Shown: positions 10,943-21,428 of the stretch, one piece after another
Layout of the letters: every line of letters starts with the position of its first letter
Numbering within the stretch: the first letter of the stretch is position 1
NCBI GenBank assembly: GCA_010093605.1
Contig: MU004198.1
Location: forward strand, 688,456 to 752,455
Source: Lophium mytilinum
Lineage: Eukaryota; Ascomycota; Dothideomycetes; Mytilinidiales; Mytilinidiaceae
Length of the DNA: 64,000 bases
Direction of reading: 5' to 3'
The notes under the pieces: model-generated
Told to the model about the DNA's origin: nothing
Database searches by the model: none
Seen by the model: the letters and a program-made list of their open reading frames with translations, nothing else
Translations under genes and position numbers: made by a program

Positions 10943-11380
10943 TGTCGCTGTCCGGCAGATTCATAATCACACTGACGGATTGTACTTGATACCCGCAAGG
11001 AATAGCAATATAAGTCTCTGAGGCGGCCGCCCCTAGCCATATATAAGGAAGCGCCCGCTGCTTACCCGCGCTTGCCCAGGTGGTGAGGTTGGAGGCCAGC
11101 CACTAGGAATAGAGCCAAGGTAAAGCCCCTGCATTCTGTGGGCCGCCGCTGACTCGATCAGGACCATGATCTTCATATCTCCAACGACGGGCCGATGAGC
11201 TTATTGAACTCGATAGTATGAAGAGGATATAGTGACAAATTAACGGCCCATACAGGCAGCCTGTATGGCTATATATTGGGATGCTGTGCGCCACTGACTT
11301 GCATCAACCTTCACTCCAAGCCCGACCAAGCAAGAAAGAACGTTACTTCTACATTAGCATCTACAACAACTACCGCCAAC
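10943..11380. promoter_or_regulatory. Divergent promoter between Zn2Cys6 gene and MDR reductase
   Basis: These 438 bp separate two start codons facing away from each other. A TATATA element at 11039-11045 sits about 100 bp upstream of the regulator's ATG (minus strand), and TATATATT at 11269-11276 sits about 105 bp upstream of the reductase ATG (plus strand). No inverted CGG pair that would mark a clear Zn2Cys6 site was pinned down. Confidence 0.45.
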
Positions 11381-12482
11381 ATGACTTCCACAACGACAGA
11401 GACAACCGCTCAGCTCCAGTACATTGAAAAGGGCGGTGCCTTCAAGATCGTGCAAGTACCCAAGCCTACGCTGGCTCCCGGAGAGGTGCTGATCCGGCAG
11501 CGCGTGGCTGCTCTCAACCTGGTGGATGTGAAGCAGCGCGACCTGGGTCTAATGATACCAAGCTGGCCAACCGTGTTGGGAATCGAGGGTGCCGGCGTGG
11601 TCGAAGCCGTGGGCTCGGAAGTGCGCGACCTGCAGCCCGGCGATGAGGTCGCTGGCTTGGAGGGAGGCGGAGCCCACGATGTCGCTTGGGGCGGTGCGTT
11701 CCAGGAGTGCGTCGCGGTACCAGCGACCTTGTTAGCCAAGAAGCCCAAGAATATAAGCCTTGTGGAGGCTGCATCACTGCCGTAAGTCTGTTCGGATTGA
11801 GGCATGCGGTTTTCGTACGAGAGCTGACCTGGCGTTGAACAGCGTCGGCTTCATCACCGCCGTCTGTGGGATCGTCTACAGCCTCAAGATCCCGCTGCCG
11901 TTCCTGCACGGCCTCTCGACCAAGGGAGAAGCGCCCTCTTCCGTTCTTGTCCTGGGTGGGAGCTCCGTAACGGGCGCCGCGGTGATCCAACTCCTGCGAA
12001 AAGCCTACCCAGCGCTGCCGATTCTCGCAACGAGCTCGCCAAAGCATAACGCGCGACTGTACGACCTTGGTGCAACATCTGTCGTCGATTACAAGTCTCC
12101 CTCCGTCGTAACCGATATTAAAGCCGCATCGCCAGGAGCCGCCGGAGTCGACGTGATTTTCGACTGCGTGTCGGCTGGCGCCAGCCAGACTGATATCAGC
12201 GACGTGTTCGATTCGGCCGGCTCGAAGAGGTACGCTGCTGTCGTCACCAGCGTGACAGTTCCAGTACCGGAGGGAGTCACCAAGCTCGACGTCGGCGGGT
12301 GGAATATTGTCGACTTGCAAGGTGGCATGCAGCTCATTTCGTCGCTCACCAAGCTTGTAGAGGAGGGCACGTACAGGGTGCCGCTTCCGGTGAGGGTTGT
12401 TGGGCATGGATTGGAAGAGCTGCCCAAGGTTCTGGATGAGGTGAAGACTGTCAGCGGAGAGAAAGTAGTTGTGACGCTGTAA
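11381..12482 (+). CDS. Zinc-free MDR reductase (ToxD/enoyl-reductase-like)
   Basis: Exons 11381-11781 and 11843-12482 (61-nt intron, GTAAGT...AACAG) give 346 residues. It is a medium-chain dehydrogenase/reductase with an N-terminal GroES-like fold (LAPGEVLIRQRVAALNLVDV) and a Rossmann fold (VLVLGGSSVTGAAVIQLL, about residues 190-207). The catalytic-zinc signature GHE is replaced by GIEGAGVV and no structural-zinc cysteine cluster is present. It therefore belongs to the zinc-independent branch, which includes ToxD-like and trans-acting enoyl reductases and quinone oxidoreductases. The substrate cannot be told, and no polyketide synthase is nearby, so a biosynthetic-cluster role is not supported here. 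The chosen ATG (MTSTTTETTAQLQYIEKGG) follows a CA-rich leader; an upstream in-frame ATG at 11276 lies close to the TATA-like sequence and is unlikely. Confidence 0.85.
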
Positions 12483-12605
12483 TTTGATTTGCCCCAGGCA
12501 GAATTGCAGAGCGATGTGCGAAGAGGAGGTGGCTGTAAAATGTTTAGAAGCTTTTCATGGGTTACGAACTATCTCCTCAGTGGTTCTAAGTTGTAGCAAC
12601 GAGAA

Positions 12606-12812
12606 TACAGTGACAGGCCGCAAGTCTGGGCACACTGGTATGCCACTGCCTGGGGTACCCCCACAGGGTTTCGAAGGCTCAAGGGCAATGTTAAGCTTCA
12701 AGCAGTGCAGATCAGACTGCCTTTTGACTAATTGCCTGCTTAGTAGCCAGGCTACCTCCAACAGTGGGCAAGTTGGAGCCGAGTGTGCCCGGACTTGTGG
12801 CCTAGGACTGTA
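12606..12812 (+). mobile_element. MITE-like element, copy 3 (best preserved; TA target sites included)
   Basis: Element 12608-12810 (203 bp) is flanked by TA at 12606-12607 and 12811-12812. Its ends are long imperfect inverted repeats: CAGTGACAGGCCGCAAGTC then GGGCACACT at the left, against AGTGTGCCCGGACTTGTGG then CCTAGGACTG at the right. The inner part continues as a weaker inverted repeat (CCACTGCCTGGGGTA versus TACCTCCAACAGTGG). It has no coding capacity. The TA flanks and short length suggest a Tc1/mariner-type MITE. The CAGTG terminus would also fit hAT, but no 8-bp duplication is seen. It lies 124 bp after the MDR reductase stop. Confidence 0.75.
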
Positions 12813-13061
12813 ACTCAATCTGTCTGTATATCGCCAAGAATATAAATTAAAAAAAAGTTGTGTTCTATTACGAGGTGACGATTGATTCCTCAAGTGAAGT
12901 CGTCTTTAGTATTTGTCGGTTGCAGGCCAACCTGACTCCGATAGATCCATACCTGTATACCTGTATACCCCAATGCATACGTTAATTTCATATATTTGTA
13001 AACTTACAATCGTCATCCATTATTTTCCATCAGATCGATTCCATCTCTTCCCCAAGTTCGT

Positions 13062-14927
13062 TCACGTCACACACGCCGTCGAGCTCCAACCCACCGTCCA
13101 TCTCACACTACCCATGATAACGACGAGAACACCAAGCCCGCCCAGCACGCTCGCACTTCCGTAGAAGTAGGCGTGCTTCCGCCTCAGCCCATTTAATTCC
13201 GCAACCCACGTGCTCACGGTGGTAAGACACCCGCAAAAGCCATCCATGAGGCCTTGGAAAATCTGACAGCCGACGCGACCACCGCCCATCGCCGATCCCT
13301 CGAGACGCACATGCTGAAGGTCGTACGCCATGCCGAGTACTGCGGTGCCAAAGATGTTGACAGCGAAAGTACCCAGAGGGAAAGATGGGGAGATTCCGTT
13401 AAGCTTCAAGCTGGCATAGAATCGCAATAAACATCCAAGAGGCGCGAACACTAGGGCGAATATTGCTTGCCCACGCCATGTCTCGTTGCTCCAGCTTCCT
13501 TTACTATCGGGACCGGAGGGCCGGTCTGGCGGCCATATAGCCATGAAGACTGCACCTAACCAAGCAGCCCATGCAATGACGACAACGGCGCGGTCAAGAA
13601 TTTTTCGAAGTAGGACGAAGGAAAAAGTAGGGGTGAAGGGGTCAAGAAGTATAGCTATGTGAGCCCCAACCTTGAGAGCCGACATGCAGAGGGTAACGGT
13701 AAGAATGATAACGGCTAACAGAGCCATAAAGCTATAACCCCCATTTCGGGATACGGTGGAGGATGTTGAGATTGGGCCAGCACCAGTGTATGGGTGATTG
13801 ATGGGCGTTGGAAGGTCATTGGATAGCGCGAAAAAGGCGTCTCTTATGAATGACGAGAAGGATGTGAAAGACCCGCATAATCCAGTCGTAAGGCCAATGT
13901 AAAGTGGTATAGTCTTCTTGAGCTTGGAATGAGCCGCTTTGGCTGCTTCTGGATCAGAACCAGATTCGGCATCGTTCAAACTCTTCCCACTTCCGCTACC
14001 ATTGTGTCGTTCATCGCGGAATAGGCGACGGTCCTCCGATAAAAATCCCATAATCAGAGAGCCAGCGAAATTAGCCCACAAAACACCCATCACTTCTGGC
14101 GCTCCAGGGTAGAAGGTCAGCCATTGAAGACCCAAACGCGCCAACGTGCCCAGTAACGAGAACAGTATTAGGTATGATATGGTATACAGTTCGGTGGCAA
14201 ACAGCGAAGCCTTTCGCTTCTGCGGCGACAACGGTTTCCCATTGGAAAGATTGGACGAGGAAGCCCCTGGCACTTTTTCATCTGAAAGAGCAGGTGAAAA
14301 TCGATTGTCTCGTATAGGTGGCGGTTCAGCATCGCCGAGGCTGTGGCCTCGTCCAAAGTGATCAAAATCGAATGCGGCAGCATCCTGACTGTTTATCGGT
14401 CCTTGTTGCGTGCTCCCTCTTCTTGACCGCCGTGGATCCCTTGACTTTGATCTTTCGCCCTCTAGGGTGTGATGCCTGTATAGCCGATCCTCGTTTGGAT
14501 TTTCCACGGGCGATGGGGCCGCAGCCTCGTCGAGGTTTCCGTAGTTATCCGGGATTGTATATTCATCGCCCCGATCTCGTTGTTTTCTCGCACTCTGTGA
14601 CCGCGGCCGCTCTCCCGTAGTCTTTCGGCTGACCGAGCTCCCACTGCTCCTGTGTTTCTCACGCCGTCTATTCTTGTCTTCTAGGCTCCTGTGTCTGTAA
14701 GACGATGCTTCCATGGGGTTCTGATCCGGAGCAGGCCCAGTCTCGGTGAGGTTGTCGTAATTCTGCGGTAATGCATATTCGCTGTAGTCGCTGGCCAATT
14801 GCTCTCGCGCTGGTGGTCCTGACCGCCGCGACCTGATTGACCGATCGGATCGAAGAGAGGAGCGCTGCTGGTTGTAGTGGCCCTCGCGATGGGACGGCAA
14901 AGCCTCATCGCTGTCGTTGTTGTCCAT
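13062..14927 (-). CDS. FEX1: Fluoride export channel, duplicated CrcB-type
   Basis: A 621-codon single-exon gene. Residues 1 to about 240 are a hydrophilic, Arg/Ser-rich disordered tail with a repeated short motif (Y-x-LPQNYDNLTE, YTIPDNYGNLDE). The rest is a membrane domain made of two CrcB-like halves in one chain, as in eukaryotic FEX proteins. The first half has LARLGLQWLTFYPG, LWANFAGSLIMGFL and GLCGSFTSFSSF; the second has CLLRFYASLKLNG, GTFAVNIFGTAVLG and GFCGCLTTVSTW. The paired Asn in the N-x-x-G segments and the T/S-x-x-S-x-F/W boxes are the pore-lining positions of this family. The expected role is fluoride efflux across the plasma membrane. The long N-terminal tail exceeds that of yeast FEX1. 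The start at 14927 is the first ATG in frame. It shares a 338-bp divergent promoter with FUR1. Confidence 0.93.
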   Translation of the reverse strand: MDNNDSDEALPSHREGHYNQQRSSLRSDRSIRSRRSGPPAREQLASDYSEYALPQNYDNLTETGPAPDQNPMEASSYRHRSLEDKNRRREKHRSSGSSVSRKTTGERPRSQSARKQRDRGDEYTIPDNYGNLDEAAAPSPVENPNEDRLYRHHTLEGERSKSRDPRRSRRGSTQQGPINSQDAAAFDFDHFGRGHSLGDAEPPPIRDNRFSPALSDEKVPGASSSNLSNGKPLSPQKRKASLFATELYTISYLILFSLLGTLARLGLQWLTFYPGAPEVMGVLWANFAGSLIMGFLSEDRRLFRDERHNGSGSGKSLNDAESGSDPEAAKAAHSKLKKTIPLYIGLTTGLCGSFTSFSSFIRDAFFALSNDLPTPINHPYTGAGPISTSSTVSRNGGYSFMALLAVIILTVTLCMSALKVGAHIAILLDPFTPTFSFVLLRKILDRAVVVIAWAAWLGAVFMAIWPPDRPSGPDSKGSWSNETWRGQAIFALVFAPLGCLLRFYASLKLNGISPSFPLGTFAVNIFGTAVLGMAYDLQHVRLEGSAMGGGRVGCQIFQGLMDGFCGCLTTVSTWVAELNGLRRKHAYFYGSASVLGGLGVLVVIMGSVRWTVGWSSTACVT

Positions 14928-15265
14928 GACGTACCGGATGCTATTCGAATCGCGACCTCTCAGCCCAGCTTCCGCAGTATGTTATATGGAAGGGAAAGGC
15001 GCAACGGCCTTGCTCGAGAAAAGGGGCATTGTAGTACGTGGACAGGTGCAGAATCGAACATGCAGAGAGACGTGGACTGCATCATTGACCTGGCACGAAT
15101 GGCCCTCTTCGTCCCACCACAAAGAAGATCGGCGCCAGGGTCCCATGCGTCGGCCAGTGCCGCCTCAGATATGTAGCTGCTGCACCACCACCTTCCCTTC
15201 TGCATTCTCACTCCCACACACACCCGCTCAGCTTCAAAAATACCCTCCTAAACTCGATTCCCGCC
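14928..15265. promoter_or_regulatory. Shared divergent promoter of FEX1 and FUR1
   Basis: 338 bp between the two start codons. The FUR1-proximal part (15180-15265) is CT/CA-rich in the usual style of fungal leaders. No TATA box or specific operator was identified. Confidence 0.4.
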
Positions 15266-16135
15266 ATGGCTTCCGCACTCCCCGCCAACGTCCACGTCTC
15301 GCAGCATCCATGCCTCAAGGCCAAGCTCTCCCAGCTCCGCTCACAGTCAACGGGGACCCGCGATGTACAGTCGCTCGTCCACGAAATCGCGTCTATGGTA
15401 GGATATGAAGCTCTAGCCAGTGGCTTAGAGACAAAAGAAGACGGAACCGTAAGCCCAATCCTCTCCATACCCGCTCCAATTCGCTTAGAATACATCCCAT
15501 CCATCATCCTCACCTACCCCACCCCCACTGTTCCCAACACCCCCTTATACTCTCTCTCTACAGAAACCCCCACTAACATGCCCCAGGACACTTCCCCCCT
15601 CAACTACACCTACACGCGCACCACCATCTCACCCACCCTCATCTCCCTCGTCCCCATCCTCCGCTCCGGCCTCAGCATGGTCCCCGCCCTCTCCTCGCTC
15701 CTCCCCTTCCCCGTCCCCGTGCACCACCTCGGGCTATACCGCGAGAAAACCACGCTGCAGCCCGTCGAATACTACAACAACCTGCCCTACCACTCGCAGT
15801 CCTCGACCGCGCCGTCCGCCACCAACACGCCCAACCCGCTGAACCCCTCGCACCACGCCCCCGGCCCCGCCGAGCTCGCGATTATCGTGGATCCGATTAT
15901 CGCGACGGGCGCGACGGCGTGCGCGGCGATTGAGACGCTGCGGGATTGGGGGGTCAAGCGGATTATTATGGTGAGTGTGCTGGGGAGCGAGGCGGGGTTG
16001 AAGAGGGCGGCGGGGGAGTGGGAGGGGGTGGAGATTTGGGTGGGTGGGGTGGATCAGGAGGTGGATGCGCGGGGGATGATTAAGCCAGGGTTGGGGGATG
16101 TGGGGGATAGGCTGTACTTGACTATTGGGAAGTAG
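15266..16135 (+). CDS. FUR1: Uracil phosphoribosyltransferase
   Basis: Single exon, 289 residues. The enzyme converts uracil and PRPP to UMP in pyrimidine salvage in the cytosol, and also activates 5-fluorouracil in fungi. Visible family marks are the N-terminal VHVSQHPCLKAKLSQLR (about residues 9-25), the LVPILRSGLSMV loop, the HHLGLYREK segment, and the PRPP-binding loop IIVDPIIATGATACAAI (about 208-224; the usual form is VDPMLATGGSA). The C-terminus has GLGDVGDRLYLTIGK, as expected. The PRPP loop has A-T-G-A-T in place of the more common A-T-G-G-S. A Ser/Thr/Asn/Pro-rich insertion (about 185-205) lies just before the PRPP loop, and another short Thr/Pro-rich insertion lies near residues 98-110. 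The open frame needs no intron. Confidence 0.92.
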   Translation: MASALPANVHVSQHPCLKAKLSQLRSQSTGTRDVQSLVHEIASMVGYEALASGLETKEDGTVSPILSIPAPIRLEYIPSIILTYPTPTVPNTPLYSLSTETPTNMPQDTSPLNYTYTRTTISPTLISLVPILRSGLSMVPALSSLLPFPVPVHHLGLYREKTTLQPVEYYNNLPYHSQSSTAPSATNTPNPLNPSHHAPGPAELAIIVDPIIATGATACAAIETLRDWGVKRIIMVSVLGSEAGLKRAAGEWEGVEIWVGGVDQEVDARGMIKPGLGDVGDRLYLTIGK

Positions 16136-16574
16136 GGGTGAGGAGGGTGGTTACGCGGTGTCGAGTGTGCTGGTGGGCTCTCCGTGCATTGAAGGTGGCA
16201 TATGTGAGATGAGGTCAAGGTGTGGGGCGCATGGACTGTTGTAGGTCATGTAGAGCGAGAGGTTGCTTTGGTGCATGCATCAGTTGGGATTCTCGATACC
16301 ACAAATGCGATATGCTTGAACGATATAGATGCAATTCTTTAGATAAATACGTTGGCTCACCCCTATCGTTGAGCCGAGATGAACGCCAATTGTATGCCCA
16401 TAGCCGCAAATGCTGTGCTGTGTAAGCCGCCCTCCCATACTGTCCATGCCTCGTAAAATATCCAGATCTGTATGCCGGTAAAATGTAGCACAGCTGTCGG
16501 TTTTGGGCCAAGGTCTTCTGAAAGACCCTGGCACTCTAGATCCCCATCCTCGCCCAACATTCATCCTCCATGCC
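16136..16574. other. Convergent 3' spacer between FUR1 and ELG1
   Basis: 439 bp between two stop codons on opposite strands. It will hold both 3' UTRs. No gene or repeat is seen. Confidence 0.4.
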
Positions 16575-19500
16575 TCATTCCTCATCCTCACTAATGATAG
16601 TCCTCACACTCCCACTCCTCCTCGACTCCGACGCCAAACTCTCGACCTCCGTGCCCATCCCCGCCCAACTCTTCCCGCCAGTCGCCATAACAAGCTCCAT
16701 GTTCAGCTCTTTCGTAAACCACCTCTCCCTCCTCTTCTCTTCCCTCTTGCCACCCTCCAGCGCCGAGCGGGATGCCCTACTCATCCGCTGTCTTTTCGCC
16801 CGCCCGCCTTCCGATAGCAGGTTACTCATCCGCACCCGGGCAATCTCCAGTTTCTGCTCATGCTTCACGATGCTGCGCGCGTACGGGGCGAGATCTTCAA
16901 CAATAACGCGAAACTCGCGATCAAAGGACGAAGCGATAAGAGACGACGGCATAGCGTGCGTGAGGGCATTGGTGGGTGGGACGGCGAGGGGATCCAGAGC
17001 TTCTGCGAAATCCCAACGGGTGAGATCGTTGGTAGTCCGGGCCGATGCTTTGTGTGCCAAGATCGCGCCCGTGTAAGTTTCAAGCGCGGACGGGTCTGAG
17101 TAGTATGTTGTGCGAATGTCTTCGAAGTAGGAGAGGGAGTATGAGGCGGCGGCTCGTTGGGCGGCGAGGTGGGTTCGCACATATAGCTTTTCGGCAAAAG
17201 CTGTGGGGTCCTCTAGGGGGTCGGCTTGAAGCAAGGTATGGACGTCTGTGAAATTCAGTGCACCGTTGCGCGGCATGAGTGGTTGAGTTGGATCCATGGG
17301 GTCCTGATAGGATGTCAGTACTTCTATATGCCAGACAAGGATGGAACAACTAACCATGTCGTTGAAAGGCAGCCCAACCCTACAATAGATGTCGGCTGCA
17401 CTGACACATTCCAGCAGACCTTCCAGCTGCTGAAGTGTTTTGATGTTGCGTCGGACTGCTGAACCACTAGGCATCGGCTGGACGTCGAGTGGTGGATGAG
17501 CCCAGCATTCTGGACTGATTCCCCACATACCCCAGGCTTCCGTTAACAGCTCTTCTTCCTTATCAAAAGCAAGACAGTCATTGGACTGTATCACGTCGTG
17601 TGAAAGCCATCCCATGCCAGACTGATAGGTGCCTTTGCTAGCAACACGGAGAATCCGGCCGTGCTCGTCGAACTCTTTTCCAGGCGGCCATCGCTGATAT
17701 ATCCACTCAAGCCCTCCTTTCCTATCTCCAACCGACATCTGACACCAGAAATCCAGTTCAGTAATGCTAGCACGTAGATCGTGGTCTTTGGATCTGTAAA
17801 GATCACTGGCAGCCTTTCGTTCTAGCAAGTGGCCTTCTTTAGCGGCCAGGAGAAGCAGATAGTCTGCGGCAAGATCCACTGGCGGAGGGTAGAGACGCAG
17901 GATCGCATGGAGAGGCAAGGCTTGAAGAGCGACGAGGCTTTCGTTGCTACAAGTCATGATGATCGGCCGCTTGGATTGAGTGGCCAGTTTGATGACGGTG
18001 GCCCAGAACGACTCGTCTTCTTTGAATAAAATGTCTACCTCTTCCAGCAGGATCAAGGATTGCTTCTGGTTCTGGGACTGGTTTTGCGGTTTCGAGATTG
18101 TAGATTGAATATTTGCAGAGGCTTTCGTGCTCTTCGGCGCCTTCGTGGCGATTGGTTTTACCTTCGGCTTGGCTTGGGTCTTGACTTGCGCTTTTGGCAT
18201 GAAGAAAGAGGTCATGGTACCCTGCCGACCGCTCTCGAGGTCCTTCTGAAGGGCTTCAGCCATTCGATCTTGCTCGGGATCAACTACTTCGGTAGGTATT
18301 GGTGCTAGTTTATGTTCGCCTGACTTGTGGTTGACAAGATGGTTTTCCGACATGTCGCCCACCTTGTCGAGTATATCTTTGCCGCTGCGTCGAGTTCCGG
18401 GATTGAGTTCGAATACCTCGAATCCGAGTTCCTTCGCAACAGCATACACAGTCGCCGTTTTGCCGCAACCATGTGGCCCACTGAGGATGATTGCGTTCTT
18501 TCGCTTCGACCGAGGATCATCTGAATTATCGTGTCTGCCAGCCCGAACGACGGATCTCCTCATACCAAGCCTCGAATTAGAAGCTGTGGCGTCTTCAGGA
18601 TCCGTCAACTCGTCCATATCTTCATTGTTACTGTCATCTCCTTCCGAAACAATGAAATCGTCCAGATCCTTTTTCCTCTTCTTTTTGGGAACTTTTTGCT
18701 TTGAATCAGGGCGGGTCTTCAGCTTTCCAGAGACCTCAACGCTCGAAACAGTCAGGCTCTTCAACCAGTCGCGGATAACCCCAGCTTCTTTTCCTGGCGA
18801 CAGAACTTCGGCTGCGGTCGTTGGGGCGTACTTTTGAGTCCAAGCTAAAGGCTCGCACTCCCCCTTGTCGAACGGAGTAAGTGTGTTCTCGATGCTTGAG
18901 AAGAGGGCCATCAACGCCGGGTGCACTTTTTGGGCAGCAGCATCCTCTCTCCCAGGGCCAAGAATCTGGGTATGCAGCTCTTGACATACCATCTTTGCCA
19001 CATCAACACCAGTGGTGAGCAGTCGCTCAGGAACGCGGAACGCCTCTAAGTGCTCGCGTTCAGCCGAGGAATCGTCAGAACGTTGACTTTGATGCTGCGA
19101 CGCCCTCAAAAGAATGTTCTCGTCATTGGAGACCGCCGCTAGAGCGCTTTTCAGTTTTCTAACTCGGGGAAAACTCTCTGATCCTGAGTCTATTGACTGT
19201 GACCATAAGACACCCTCCTTCTCGCCACCTTCTAGGCCTCGCACATGAGAAGTTAGCTTTGACGGCCAGGGCGCATCGACTTGGCCGGGGTATTTAGTAA
19301 CTTTTGATTCGCCTGGAATAGGTCCGAATGCTACGGTCTTCGACGGCGAACGGTTGGCTTGCGCTTCGGCCCTTAGCTTGCCTGGAGTCACGGCACTCCT
19401 CCTGGGGGTCTTCGGCGGCTGCAATAGTGCTTGCTGAGTGGGTTCTTTTATAGGTGTCTGCTCTTCTTTCTTCTCAAGGGCCTGACCAAGAAAGAAAGGG

Positions 19501-20619
19501 TGCGTAGGTTTAGGAGAGCCTTTGGGTTTCCTTGGGTTGGCTTTCGGTTTAGGGGATTCGTTTTCACCTCCCTTCTTACTATCCAGAATCTGATTGATCT
19601 TATTGCCGAAAGAAATTCGACTTTCAAGATCGGCTCCATATTTCAGAATCGTAGCTGTGGTTTGCTGGCTCTTCCTAGCGGCCTTTCTTCTGAGTGGCCT
19701 TTTAGGACCAGTGGCTTCTTTCGTGTCTTTCGATACAGGCGAGCTGAATCTACCCTTGCTGTTGATTCTCAACTGTTTTTTCTTCGGCGAAATTGCTTTC
19801 GGCCTAGCCTCCTTCTCGCTTTCATTCTCCTTCTCGCCTCCAGGTGTAGTCTCAATATCCAGCGTGCGGGGTATATCCAATGGCTGTGCCGAGGGCAGCG
19901 GTGGAGAAGATGGAATGACCGCGTCGTCATCGACTATCTTTGGCGTGTTCGGGACAGCTTCTTCCTGTCGTGGAAGAAGTCGAGGGGGTTCATAACGTGG
20001 ACTTGAGGTCTCGACTAGTACTGTATCTGACTTTGTCGCCTCCGCAATAAGCTGTTCGTGCCATGGAGGTAGGGACGGTTCGGTAATATCGTGCGCGTTG
20101 GGTTCCAGACCGACAGCGGAGGGTTCGGACAAATGTATAGCCTTTGGTGGAGGAGAGGCGGTCTTCCTTCGTTTCCGACGGTCTGCATTTGGGTCTTCTA
20201 CCAGAGAAGGCTCATACCCTGCTACAGAGGCTGTAATCGTTGGCTTGTTGTCTCCTGACGCGTTCGAAATGCCGGGTTCTTTCTCGGAACTGACGATCTT
20301 AGGCCTCTGCGTGAAGCTTTCTAGAGACGCCTGTTTCGACTTCACCGATCCGTTGCAGCCGCTCTCCTTGGGCTTGCTGCTCTTCCTTCCCCTCTTCTTC
20401 TTGTTTCCGGGTGGTGCATCGATATTGTTCGGTTCACCCTCGTGGGTTTGCTCCGTTTCAGGCGCGAATGCCGTCTGCTCAGGTTCGATTCGCTGCTCGT
20501 TTTTCTCTGGAGATGGAATTCCTGGACAACTTTAGTCAACTGAAAGACAGAAGTCTACAATACATACGTTTGGTTTTGGAAAAGAATGGATGCAGCGTCT
20601 TATGCTCCCCAAAGTTCAT
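16575..20619 (-). CDS. ELG1: Elg1/ATAD5-like PCNA unloader, AAA+ ATPase
   Basis: Exons 20619-20568, 20521-17355 and 17303-16575, giving about 1,298 residues. Intron 1 is 46 nt. Intron 2 (17354-17304; GTTAGT, CTGAC, CAG) is exactly 51 nt and stop-free, so it looks like coding sequence if left in. The protein is the large subunit of the alternative RFC complex that removes PCNA from chromatin. Evidence: the Walker A loop GPHGCGKTATVYAVAKELG, an acidic Walker B variant LILLEEVDILF, a sensor-like IIMTCSNESL, and upstream WTQKYAPTTAAEVL, the typical start of the Elg1/RFC ATPase core. The first exon carries KTLHPFFSK, resembling a PCNA-interacting box. The N-terminal half is long, charged and disordered. 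Choosing the ATG at 20619 rather than an internal start adds this motif and keeps phase. It shares a divergent promoter with UTP8. Confidence 0.85.
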
Positions 20620-21428
20620 GGCCGACTGCACTTCGGCGAGAGCCATTCGAGAGGTGATGGACTACCTCATCCCCCAAGCTAGCGGCGGTGCGATGGAATT
20701 TGAGCAGCGGTGTTGTAGTGAGGGCTTCAAAACCGAGCGAGCTGAATAACAGACGATACGGCGTAGTATAATGAGGTGAGTGAGTTTCGCGTTGGTGAAC
20801 ACGAATCGACGCGCTCGCATTAACGAAACCCATCGGGCCGTTTATTGGTCACAGCGCGCGGTCATGTTGGGCAGGGGAAAAGTGGCACACTTAAGCAGTT
20901 CTGCACCGTCTGAAGTGGCCCGTAGAGCTATCAGTCTTTGCCAAAGCTAATATTTAATTAATAGCCGTAGCATACTGGGGGACATCAGGCGGTGTTCAAT
21001 GAAGGTGTACAACCACGAGAATATTTGATTAACTATACAATTCATAGATTGCCAATTTCTACTGCCACTTATCTGCTACGCTGCCTTACCGTATGGCTAC
21101 TTTATCTAATAGGTAAGTGCAACTGTCTGCCACTGCTTGAAGTGCTTCAAGAAGTTCTAACAGAATCTGCATCAAAGAATTTCTGTCTTGTTTATAGCTT
21201 TGGAAATGCATGGAAGCACCACAAGCAGCAGCAGACGGATATACAGAACACCTAGATAGAGTGCCACTTTGATTATGCCCCGCTGGCGGCCCACTTTAAT
21301 TTGTACGGCGCCAAGACTTACGAAAAAGTTCACGCCCGCAGTTGAGCTCGACCCTTCACCAAACGGCACCAATTCCCTTACTTCACGACCCACGCGAGCG
21401 CCGGAACGACGCATTCTCCGATACTACA
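20620..21428. promoter_or_regulatory. Divergent promoter between ELG1 and UTP8
   Basis: 809 bp between start codons. A TA-rich stretch at 20948-21090 separates two more GC-balanced promoter halves. No coding sequence or repeat is recognised, and no specific operator was identified. Confidence 0.4.

Noticed and set aside
11514-12407. Long 297-codon frame antisense to the MDR reductase
   Set aside because: It crosses the reductase's intron and exons in reverse, is Arg/Pro-rich without any family resemblance, and is explained as a shadow of GC-rich codons.
8907-12482. Secondary-metabolite gene cluster around the regulator and MDR reductase
   Set aside because: No synthase, P450, methyltransferase or transporter is adjacent; only two genes share a promoter.
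19431-20006. 191-codon plus-strand frame inside ELG1
   Set aside because: Low-complexity Phe/Leu/Arg sequence mirroring the Lys/Glu/Pro-rich disordered region of ELG1 on the other strand.
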